The translations under genes and the position numbers were made by a program. Of a stretch of DNA of 64,000 bases, positions 11,886 to 22,179 are shown one piece after another. Below the pieces are notes generated by a model. It had not been told where the DNA came from. It searched no databases and saw nothing but the letters and a program-made list of their open reading frames with translations. The stretch spans positions 13,462,006-13,526,005 of the forward strand of contig CM039506.1 in the NCBI GenBank assembly GCA_022432975.1, given 5' to 3'. Numbering within the stretch: the stretch's first letter is position 1; each line of letters begins with the position of its first letter. This DNA comes from Begonia masoniana (Eukaryota > Streptophyta > Magnoliopsida > Cucurbitales > Begoniaceae).

Positions 11886-14800
11886 ATCGGCAGATGTAGT
11901 GCCACGTCATCGGCAGATGTAGTGCCACGTCATCGGCAGATGTAGTGCCACGTCATCGGCAGATGTTGTGTGTTGCCATCGGCAGATGTTGTGTGTTGCC
12001 ATCGGCAGATGTAGTGCCACGTCATCGGCAGATGTTGTGTGTTGCCATCGGCAGATGTTGTGTGTTGCCATCGGCAGATGTAGTGCCACGTCATCGGCAG
12101 ATGTTGTGTGTTGCCATCGGCAGATGTTGTGTGTTGCCATCGGCAGATGTTGTGTGTTGCCATCGGCAGATGTTGTGTGTTGCCATCGGCAGATGTTGTG
12201 TGTTGCCATCGGCAGATGTAGTGCCACGTCATCGGCAGATGTTGTGTGTTGCCATCGGCAGATGTAGTGCCACGTCATCGGCAGATGTTGTGTGTTGCCA
12301 TCGGCAGATGTTGTGTGTTGCCATCGGCAGATGTAGTGCCACGTCATCGGCAGATGTTGTGTGTTGCCATCGGCAGATGTTGTGTGTTGCCATCGGCAGA
12401 TGTTGTGTGTTGCCATCGGCAGATGTAGTGCCACGTCATCGGCAGATGTAGTGCCACGTCATCGGCAGATGTTGTGTGTTGCCATCGGCAGATGTAGTGC
12501 CACGTCATCGGCAGATGTTGTGTGTTGCCATCGGCAGATGTTGTGTGTTGCCATCGGCAGATGTAGTGCCACGTCATCGGCAGATGATGTGAGTTAATCT
12601 ACCAGAAGATGTAGTGCCACGTCATCGGCAGATGATGTGAGTTAATCTATCGGAAGATGTAGTATAAATGTCATCGGCAGATGTTGTGTGTTGCCATCGG
12701 CAGATGTAGTGCCACGTCATCGGCAGATGATGTGAGTTAATCTATCGGAAGATGTAGTTGCCTTAAGCCATCGGCAGATGTAGTGCCACGTCATCGGCAG
12801 ATGTTGTGTGTTGCCATCGGCAGATGTAGTGCCACGTCATCGGCAGATGTAGTGCCACGTCATCGGCAGATGTAGTGCCACGTCATCGGCAGATGTAGTG
12901 CCACGTCATCGGCAGATGTTGTGTGTTGCCATCGGCAGATGTAGTGCCACGTCATCGGCAGATGTTGTGTGTTGCCATCGGCAGATGTTGTGTGTTGCCA
13001 TCGGCAGATGTTGTGTGTTGCCATCGGCAGATGTAGTGCCACGTCATCGGCAGATGTAGTGCCACGTCATCGGCAGATGTAGTGCCACGTCATCGGCAGA
13101 TGTAGTGCCACGTCATCGGCAGATGTTGTGTGTTGCCATCGGCAGATGTTGTGTGTTGCCATCGGCAGATGTAGTGCCACGTCATCGGCAGATGTAGTGC
13201 CACGTCATCGGCAGATGTAGTGCCACGTCATCGGCAGATGTTGTGTGTTGCCATCGGCAGATGTAGTGCCACGTCATCGGCAGATGTAGTGCCACGTCAT
13301 CGGCAGATGTTGTGTGTTGCCATCGGCAGATGTAGTGCCACGTCATCGGCAGATGTAGTGCCACGTCATCGGCAGATGTAGTGCCACGTCATCGGCAGAT
13401 GTAGTGCCACGTCATCGGCAGATGTAGTGCCACGTCATCGGCAGATGTAGTGCCACGTCATCGGCAGATGTAGTGCCACGTCATCGGCAGATGTAGTGCC
13501 ACGTCATCGGCAGATGTAGTGCCACGTCATCGGCAGATGTTGTGTGTTGCCATCGGCAGATGTAGTGCCACGTCATCGGCAGATGTTGTGTGTTGCCATC
13601 GGCAGATGTAGTGCCACGTCATCGGCAGATGTAGTGCCACGTCATCGGCAGATGTAGTGCCACGTCATCGGCAGATGTAGTGCCACGTCATCGGCAGATG
13701 TAGTGCCACGTCATCGGCAGATGTAGTGCCACGTCATCGGCAGATGTAGTGCCACGTCATCGGCAGATGTTGTGTGTTGCCATCGGCAGATGTAGTGCCA
13801 CGTCATCGGCAGATGTAGTGCCACGTCATCGGCAGATGTAGTGCCACGTCATCGGCAGATGTTGTGCCACGTCATCGGCAGATGTAGTGCCACGTCATCG
13901 GCAGATGTAGTGCCACGTCATCGGCAGATGTAGTGCCACGTCATCGGCAGATGTAGTGCCACGTCATCGGCAGATGTAGTGCCACGTCATCGGCAGATGT
14001 AGTGCCACGTCATCGGCAGATGTAGTGCCACGTCATCGGCAGATGTTGTGTGTTGCCATCGGCAGATGTAGTGCCACGTCATCGGCAGATGTAGTGCCAC
14101 GTCATCGGCAGATGTAGTGCCACGTCATCGGCAGATGTAGTGCCACGTCATCGGCAGATGTAGTGCCACGTCATCGGCAGATGTAGTGCCACGTCATCGG
14201 CAGATGTAGTGCCACGTCATCGGCAGATGTTGTGTGTTGCCATCGGCAGATGTAGTGCCACGTCATCGGCAGATGTAGTGCCACGTCATCGGCAGATGTA
14301 GTGCCACGTCATCGGCAGATGTTGTGTGTTGCCATCGGCAGATGTAGTGCCACGTCATCGGCAGATGTAGTGCCACGTCATCGGCAGATGTTGTGTGTTG
14401 CCATCGGCAGATGTAGTGCCACGTCATCGGCAGATGTAGTGCCACGTCATCGGCAGATGTTGTGTGTTGCCATCGGCAGATGTAGTGCCACGTCATCGGC
14501 AGATGTAGTGCCACGTCATCGGCAGATGTAGTGCCACGTCATCGGCAGATGTAGTGCCACGTCATCGGCAGATGTAGTGCCACGTCATCGGCAGATGTAG
14601 TGCCACGTCATCGGCAGATGTTGTGTGTTGCCATCGGCAGATGTAGTGCCACGTCATCGGCAGATGTAGTGCCACGTCATCGGCAGATGTTGTGTGTTGC
14701 CATCGGCAGATGTAGTGCCACGTCATCGGCAGATGTAGTGCCACGTCATCGGCAGATGTTGTGTGTTGCCATCGGCAGATGTAGTGCCACGTCATCGGCA

Positions 14801-15880
14801 GATGTTGTGTGTTGCCATCGGCAGATGTAGTGCCACGTCATCGGCAGATGTAGTGCCACGTCATCGGCAGATGTAGTGCCACGTCATCGGCAGATGTAGT
14901 GCCACGTCATCGGCAGATGTTGTGTGTTGCCATCGGCAGATGTAGTGCCACGTCATCGGCAGATGTAGTGCCACGTCATCGGCAGATGTAGTGCCACGTC
15001 ATCGGCAGATGTTGTGTGTTGCCATCGGCAGATGTAGTGCCACGTCATCGGCAGATGTAGTGCCACGTCATCGGCAGATGTAGTGCCACGTCATCGGCAG
15101 ATGTTGTGTGTTGCCATCGGCAGATGTAGTGCCACGTCATCGGCAGATGTAGTGCCACGTCATCGGCAGATGTTGTGTGTTGCCATCGGCAGATGTAGTG
15201 CCACGTCATCGGCAGATGTAGTGCCACGTCATCGGCAGATGTAGTGCCACGTCATCGGCAGATGTAGTGCCACGTCATCGGCAGATGTAGTGCCACGTCA
15301 TCGGCAGATGTAGTGCCACGTCATCGGCAGATGTAGTGCCACGTCATCGGCAGATGTAGTGCCACGTCATCGGCAGATGTAGTGCCACGTCATCGGCAGA
15401 TGTAGTGCCACGTCATCGGCAGATGTAGTGCCACGTCATCGGCAGATGTAGTGCCACGTCATCGGCAGATGTAGTGCCACGTCATCGGCAGATGTAGTGC
15501 CACGTCATCGGCAGATGTTGTGTGTTGCCATCGGCAGATGTAGTGCCACGTCATCGGCAGATGTAGTGCCACGTCATCGGCAGATGTTGTGTGTTGCCAT
15601 CGGCAGATGTAGTGCCACGTCATCGGCAGATGTTGTGTGTTGCCATCGGCAGATGTTGTGTGTTGCCATCGGCAGATGTAGTGCCACGTCATCGGCAGAT
15701 GTTGTGTGTTGCCATCGGCAGATGTAGTGCCACGTCATCGGCAGATGTAGTGCCACGTCATCGGCAGATGTAGTGCCACGTCATCGGCAGATGTAGTGCC
15801 ACGTCATCGGCAGATGTAGTGCCACGTCATCGGCAGATGTAGTGCCACGTCATCGGCAGATGTAGTGCCACGTCATCGGC
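11886..15880. repeat. 23-bp satellite array, two unit types, about 170 copies
   Basis: Every unit starts with the constant 11 bases ATCGGCAGATG. The remaining 12 bases are TAGTGCCACGTC (type A) or TTGTGTGTTGCC (type B). Type B is frequent in the first 1.3 kb. Type A dominates later, in runs and in A-A-B patterns (for example 14280-14530). A few longer variants with GATGTGAGTTAATCT occur at 12580-12780. A seed-like relative, CTGACGTCATCGGC, lies just upstream at 11832. Because 23 is not a multiple of three and no unit carries stops in most frames, long open frames appear on both strands; I do not regard them as genes. The array lies at the 3' end of the + strand LTR fragment. Confidence 0.97.
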
Positions 15881-17379
15881 GGTTCCTCCAGGAACGGGGT
15901 CCATAAGTCACATTCCAGCCACTGACTCGACTCGAAGTGCAACCGTTCGGGTAGTCGGCCAATACACCGCACTACCACCAGCACGTTGCCACCACTCCAG
16001 CTCATCCCGGAAGTGGGGCCCACAGTCACACTCCAGTCCACTGTCGCCTGTCCACACCGTGCCTCACATCCACTACTCTCCCTCCGTGCTTAAAACATGC
16101 TCAAAACATTTGCGTAGCTTTTAAAACATGATGCATGTTGACTATACCAACTAACTACAACTCCACATGCACATCACACCACAAACGTACTTATGACCCA
16201 CTACATGCACGAGACTCACAACATGCATACAACTGTGGTGTAGGCCCTTCTGGGCGACTCTCAAGCATTTTACAACCACACTACTACTTACCTGGCGTCC
16301 GAACTTGTTCAGATTTGACACGTAGCGTCACCTACGGTCTTACCTAGCACAATTAAGAATCATCGTTAGTACTTAGGCTTAAACTCACCAATTCCCCCTA
16401 ACATTACTATTTCTAGCTTATCCCGACCCATTCCCAACTGAACGGGTCACTAACTTGGTTCGGTTAAAAACCGGCCCAAAACTTCTAACGCGCATAACTT
16501 TTTCTACACTTATCGGAAAGACTCGATTTCAGTGGCCACATACTCCCCTATCAACCTAGTTTAATATACTAGAAAAGAATTCAAAATGAATAATTAGAGC
16601 TAGGTCAGATCCCCCAAAAACAGAACCGGGTTCTTTCCCTAATCGCCCAAAAACCTCTACTTCAATCCAATTCCACCAATTCCTCACCAATCAATCCCTC
16701 TAGCACCCAATTAGCACAATTTAATGGAATTCCAGGGTTTAACACAGAGAACCCGAACTCCACACATTGGGGGTTCTCAGTTTTTAATCCCAATCGGCGC
16801 TCTCCTTTGTCCGACAATTCTCGCCGGTCTAAGCCCAACTATTTGCCGCCGAGGCTAGCCAAAAATGGCCGGTGGTCGAAGCCCAAGCTGGCTCGCCATT
16901 CTCGGCTTCAAGCAAAACGAAAACAGGGCAAGAGAAATAAGCTCACCAGCCGGTTTTGCGCGCGAAGACAGCCAAAAATGCCTTCCCTGGATTCGCCGTC
17001 GCTGCCTGACCGAAAAACGCCGAAGTCCGCCGGTGGTTTGATCAGCAATCGCCACTCCCTCCCTTCGACTCCGTTCTGTTCTCGTCGGGGTGAAAACAGC
17101 CGAATGGCTTCTTCGCGAAGCCATTCGGTTGTTTTAAAGAAAACAATAATAATTGTTTTCTTTTCTTTTTTTTTATTTAACAAATTATTAGTTACCGCTT
17201 TGCCCCTTTCGAATTCCCGTCAAACCCCGAATTTCACTTATCAAATTTCTCCTAAATTAACTCTCACTCTATGCTTGGTTTACACATCTCCATCGGCACT
17301 CCAGAGAAATTTAACAATTAACCGAATAATTAACACAAAATAAATTAACTAATTTATTCAGAAGCCCTCGGGTGTTACA
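15881..17379 (-). repeat. 5' part of the interrupted minus-strand LTR
   Basis: On the minus strand this runs from the LTR start TGTAACACCCGAGGG at 17379 through a hairpin (17093-17135), a GC-rich leader-like block (16800-17090) and the GCCAGGTAAG block near 16290. It then enters a repeat zone with ACTCGACTCGAAGTGCAACC (15926-15945), whose counterpart occurs at 9768-9790. Open frames on either strand here match no protein family I recognise. Confidence 0.75.
17093..17135. other. Perfect-type hairpin in LTR (19-bp stem)
   Basis: Arms 17093-17111 and 17117-17135 are reverse complements except for one position, with a 5-base loop TTCGC. A second inverted repeat, GAAAACAAT/ATTGTTTTC, follows at about 17139-17160. 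A counterpart with a different stem sequence is at 59508-59540 in the related solo LTR. Confidence 0.85.
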
Positions 17380-17605
17380 GGTTTATCATATGTTCTCTAA
17401 GTTGGGCCATCTCAAGAGAAACGTCCTTGAGTTGTTGGGTGAGGGTGCCAACTAATCCCGTTAAGGCATTGATTTGTCATTGCATGCCGCCTTGCATGCT
17501 AGATTCACACTCTTGTCTAATGTGTTCGGGAGGGGGAGTGTCCCTAGCTCGGTTAGGTTCTTGGTTGTGTGGTGTGTCTCGTGCAAATTCACTTCTATTC
17601 GTCAT
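17380..17605 (-). pseudogene. Element B gag N-terminus (separated by insertion)
   Basis: The first four bases are the GGTTT duplication. Read on the minus strand from ATG at 17605, a frame begins MTNRSEFARDTPHNQ and continues through QQLKDVSLEMAQLREHM up to the insertion, with one stop. It joins in sense to the gag part ending at 9082. Confidence 0.7.
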
Positions 17606-18701
17606 TACTAAGTGTTAGGCAATTAATTAAGTACAAATCTTTAAGTTTGTCATTTTCAATTTTGATTCTTTTCTAAGTTGTTTTATCTTAAATTGGTGAT
17701 GGTGATTATCTAATTAGTGTCTTAAGTAAATTTTAGTCACTTGGGAATAATTCCTAGCTAAGACAATAACTAGTGAGAATCATAATCAACACATAACAAT
17801 TCAAAATTATAGTCATAAAATCAACTTAGGAAATTTATCAAACACTTAGTAAACTACTTTAAAATTCAAATTTTAAATATGTTTTCTATTACCACAAATT
17901 CAACCAAATTCAAACAATTTCCTCAACTTTAAGCTAGATCCAATAACTATAATCTAAATGCAAATGTTATAACTTAAAAACAGCAAGATCTAATCAATAA
18001 AAGCACAAGTTTTACTCAAATTAACATGCTGTAATTTAGATTTAATGAGCAGAATTTTATGTTCTTCATATGGCCGATTCTAACATGCTTTTGACAAGGA
18101 TTTGTAACCGATTTTGTAACTCAATTGTTAGCACATATAATGGATGAATCAATTATATTTCTATGAGAAAAAACTAGATTCAAACTTATAAAATTTGGAG
18201 CTGAAAACCGAGAACAAAGCACTTAAACAAACCGAAAGAACTAAGTCACAAAAACCGATTTCACATGCTTCTTCTTGCCTGATTTTTATGCATCAATGTA
18301 TAGATTTTGTAATAAGTTTTTGGTCTATTTTTAGATGCAAAACATTGGTTCAAACATAACATAATAAAGCTAGAAAAACCAAAGCTAAAAAACATGCAAA
18401 AACCAAGAACTAAAATAGCAATAAAACCGAGAGCAAAGGAGTTAGAACTAGGTGCTCACCTTAGCCGAGTTCAAGCAACAAGGTAATCCATTTTTTAACT
18501 TAATGATTTAGACTAACAAATGACCATAAAATAAGCTGCAAATAACATGTTAATCATGGCTAAAGAGCAACACAAAAAAAGAACCAAAATGCTAGAAAGA
18601 TGAGTGGCTAACCCCAGTTTTGTGCTATGGTTTTGACACAATAAACCTTAATGACAAGGCCGAGCCAAATGCATCAAAATGCATATTGGAAAGCACCTTG
18701 T
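17606..18701 (-). other. Element B leader between primer site and gag
   Basis: AT-rich untranslated leader of about 1.1 kb. I see no gene in it. Confidence 0.6.
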
Positions 18702-18713
18702 GCTCTGATACCA
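18702..18713 (-). other. Primer binding site, tRNA-iMet type (element B)
   Basis: Reverse complement reads TGGTATCAGAGC, two bases inside the LTR end at 18716. It is complementary to the 3' end of plant initiator tRNA-Met and fixes the minus-strand orientation. Confidence 0.92.
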
Positions 18714-18715
18714 CT

Positions 18716-20257
18716 TGACACGGTGACCCTTATAATAGGGGCCGTGTATAACCCACAAATAGACACAAGTGCTCGGGTGAAAATATGATGTGCAAAACCA
18801 AAAAAGAAAGGTAGAAAGTGGAGGAAATGATGCAATAAAAATATGAAGAGTGAGGTGTGTGATTTATGGCCGAGAATGAAGGTGAATGTATTGCATGAAA
18901 TGATAAAGAAAAGGATGACAATTAGTGAGGTGCTCGGTGGTGGTGAAGTGTGCAAAACCAAAATGAAAATAGAGATGAAGGATGAAGAAAATGCAAGCAA
19001 AAATTAAAGTGAAGTGTGTGAGGTGATGGCCGAATATGAAGATGTAAATGAAGCATAAAAATAAAGGAAAAGATGGAATACCCTTGGCGGACACGGGAGC
19101 TATCTTACGTTTTCTCTCAGGTGCACATTTTTCCGTAGGAAAACGACCACCGTAGGCCTAGGTTTTCTTCCTCGAACCTTAAACTCTCAAAAGAGAAAAA
19201 TGTGAGGGAAAGCTAGGAGTTTACCTAACAACCCACAGGCTAGGGGAACAATGGAGGACCGCTCCACTCGATTAGAAAATCAAGGAATACCCGAAGGTCT
19301 TCTAACACATCTGTTAAGGAAAGAGAATTCTCATAAAATTGGCCAAAGTTGTTTACAAACACCAATGCTATGCTTAAATAGAAAATCCTAGGGTGGATGA
19401 TTAGGGTTTGGCAAAAATTGAAGATTAAATTAGATCCCTTGGATGGAAGCTAATCGGCGGCCAAGATGTCAAGCTGTGCGCGCACCAATCAGGTGGACCA
19501 GGTGTAGCCGAGCGCGCCAATCAGTAGCCATGGCGTTGGATCCGTGTGCGCACCCATCGACAAACCATAATGCTTCCTGTGTGCGCTAATCGAACGGGCC
19601 AAGAGTTGCTCCATCGTGCGCTATCTAGCGGCCAGGATGCCATCCCCGAGCGCCTCATCCGATGGCTGAAGGCTTGCTCGCGCGTGCCTGCCTGATGCCA
19701 GCGCTGCTGCCCTCGTGCGCCAGATCGACGACCAATATTGAAGCCGCGCCAAATCTTGATCAATGGCTGAAACTTTACCAACTCTTTGATCCTTGTTGCC
19801 ACTAACATTTGTACCTACAAATTTCATACCTTAAGTGTGGGCTCTTCTTTGGGCTAAGGCTTCATTTAGGTCCACTTTGTTGAAGGCTTTTCTCCTTTGA
19901 TGGCCAAGTCTTCAACCCATCATCCACCATCATACATCTAATCCTAACCAACAATCTAATGCATGATGCAATTATAATTAGTTCATACAAAAGGGCTAGA
20001 GTTTGTCAAATAAGTTCAAAAACAAAAATTACAAAGTTTGAGGGCCGAGAAAACTTTCCATTAGGCCACTGGATGCTTCCACTTGAATGCTCCAAGTGAG
20101 GAGGTGTACTGGATGATCCTTATCTTCTGCATTGGGCTTCCAAGTGAAGTCCACTATAGGATCCAGACCTGTAAGAAAAGCAAACTCATCAGTAAAATTG
20201 TTAAGTAAATTATAGGCCATAGTTTGAGATCTTGTGATGGACCTCCTTGGCATGTCA
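18716..20257 (-). repeat. 5' LTR of element B
   Basis: 1542 bp, partner of 3191-4715. It ends GGCATGTCA followed by the GCTTC duplication at 20258-20262. It contains a copy of the pol tail reading, continued for a few dozen more codons. Confidence 0.92.
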
Positions 20258-22179
20258 GCTTCCACGTAAAAGAAAGCCCCCACTTTCTTCTTCCTCATTT
20301 CTTCTTCCCCTTTTTCTCACTCTCCACGATTTGCAGAGAGCCCTTATCTCCCTCTCCTCTGATTCTCAGCTTCTCTTCTTCAATCTAAGGTAATTTCTAA
20401 CTCTTTCGTTATGGGTTTTTGATTTCTAGCTTGAGAGAAGGTTAGAGATTGAGTTGGGCTGTGTTTTGAGTGGGTTTAGGTTAGGGTTTTTGTGAGAGGG
20501 CTAGGGTTGGATGAAAATGGTGAGGGTTTGCTGAAATCTTCTTTTATAGGGTGTTTAAATATGATTAGATAATAGTAGAGATGAGTTGTTTGGGTTTTAG
20601 AGGAAACCAAAAATCTTGAATCTACAGGGGTGTTTTGGCTAAATTTGACCAAGCCATTTGCGTTAGTTTGTCAAACGGTTTCAACCATTAGAAAGTAGAT
20701 GTCTTAAGGACTCCGCAACACCTTGAATCGTCCAAAACGGATAAGTATCAGATTAGTTACGTGATTGAGAAATTGGTCCAAACATGGTGGATTTCGGGTT
20801 TAGCTAAGTTTGGTAGAAGTGTTAGCTTTCTCTTAGGAGTTTTTATGAATTGGTTGTTGAGGAGGTTAAATTAATTAAGTGTTATAATTTTAGGTTTCCA
20901 TATTTTCTTGGCTTAGCGTACAGTTTCGAGAATTTGCTAAGGAGGCCAGGTAAGTAGTGTATGTATGCATTTTTATTTCGGGCCTACATCACAGATCGAT
21001 AAAGTTGTGTGTATGCTTGTGGTTTATGCGTATGTATTCTGTGTTCATTTTGGCATGCATCATGGGTTTTTCAAAAGTAAAATAGTTAGACAAAAATGAA
21101 TTTCCATAGTTTTATGAAAGGGCATGGTAAGATGTGAACCGTGAAGAACGAAATGATAAGATACGTAATTAAGAGATGAGCGGAGTTGGGGATTAGGTAT
21201 GGCCGTCCCGTGAGGTGGACCGTGATGTGTGCCTCCTATCCCTTTATCTGAGGAATATGGCCATCCCCTGAGGTAGACCGTGAGATGCGCTTATTTCTTC
21301 TAACAAATTGTAAGTGAAGAGGAAACGAAATGAAAAGATACGTACTTAAGAGATGGGCGAAGTTGGGGATTAGCTATGGTCGTCCCATGAGGTGGACCAT
21401 AAGGTGTGCCTCCTAGTCCCTTTCTTTTAGGAATATGGCCATCCCAAGAGGTGGACCGTGAGGTGTGCCTATTCTTGTGAACAAATTAAATGAAAGAGAA
21501 GGAGTAAGATAAATGAAGTGGAAACGAGAACGAAAACGCGAACGGAAACGAAATGCGATGGTAGAAATTGCAAATTCTAGGATGTGAGATGTTTTTATTC
21601 ATTATTGCATTACTTACTTAGCGTTAGGTTAATAGTTGAGTTCAGTGATGTAGGTGGCGAAGATTTAGCAGAGGAGATCCTTGAGCGTGTCCAGGACTAA
21701 GGCGGTTGGAGGAGAGCTCTCGTGTGACGATTCGGCCATCTATTAGGGCGGTTTAACCATGGAGCGTATGTATAGTTTTTTTTAGTCATTTTGATGTATA
21801 GTTGGATTTTAAATGCTAATAGTCGTTTTGATGTATAAACATATTTTGGAACTATTTGGGATAAATCTTGTTTGAAAATGCAGGTTTTTGGCTTTAAGTT
21901 TTAAACGGTATGCTGTCCATTTTCCTGCAAAATTGTGAAGTTTTAACTAAGACTAATGGTAGTGAGGAACAAAGTGTCAATCCGTGCATACAGGTGTCGA
22001 CCTATTAGTGTCAACTTGGTAAGGTTTTCGACCCCAAGAATCGACCTATGGAAACAGAGGTAGGCAAGGTGTCGACCTATGCCTACAGGTGTCGATCGAT
22101 TAATGTGAAACTGGAGAAAGTGCTGACCACAAAGATCGATCGATGCAAACAGAGGCAAACAAGGTGTCGACCTGTGCAT

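Larger units (their letters stand above)
9083..17379 (-). mobile_element. Minus-strand large LTR (probable solo LTR), interrupted
   Basis: Starts TGTAACGCCCCG and ends CGGGTGTTACA on the + strand, flanked by GGTTT on both sides. Read on the minus strand, 17379-15880 and 10188-9083 align in order with the solo LTR at 59111-61679: TGTAACACCCGA start, hairpin block, GCCAGGTAAGTAG, GGCCTACACC, the 'AAGC..TAGG' and GGTGTAGGTGAG blocks, and a GGGCGTTACA end. No primer site, gag or pol was found between the ends, so it is probably a solo LTR. It was later interrupted by 10189-15880. The LTR class is Ty3/gypsy chromovirus-like by resemblance. Confidence 0.8.
3191..20257 (-). mobile_element. Ty3/gypsy element B, minus strand, nested, itself interrupted
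   Basis: Two LTRs (3191-4715 and 18716-20257) begin TGACA and end TGTCA on the + strand. The flanks carry a 5-bp target duplication GCTTC (3186-3190 and 20258-20262). Inside, read on the minus strand: tRNA-iMet primer site, leader, gag, protease, RT, RNase H, integrase, polypurine tract. The 17-kb length is due to an 8.3-kb insertion at 9083-17379. The pol frame runs about 120 bases into the 3' LTR, a property described for CRM-type chromoviruses. Lineage assignment to CRM or a near relative is inference. All reading frames carry stops or shifts. Confidence 0.92.

Noticed and set aside
11907..15773. Many 60-175-codon open frames on both strands (repeating H-L-P-M-T-W-H-Y-I-C-R or C-V-A-I-G-R-C-type peptides)
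   Set aside because: They are created by the 23-bp satellite, whose units lack stops in most frames. The peptides are pure repeats in all frames with no domain.
11886..15880. CRISPR array
   Set aside because: Units abut with no unique spacers, there are only two unit types, and the window is plant nuclear DNA with no cas genes.
16807..17343. 178-codon + strand frame, and overlapping minus frames, in the GC-rich LTR leader
   Set aside because: It lies within an LTR, has no recognisable domain, shows no splice or codon support and overlaps the hairpin; a chance frame in GC-rich DNA.
18716..20257. Right LTR reading frame (20029-20298) as a separate gene
   Set aside because: It is the LTR copy of the pol tail; the N-terminal codons come from the neighbouring LTR beyond the insertion border.
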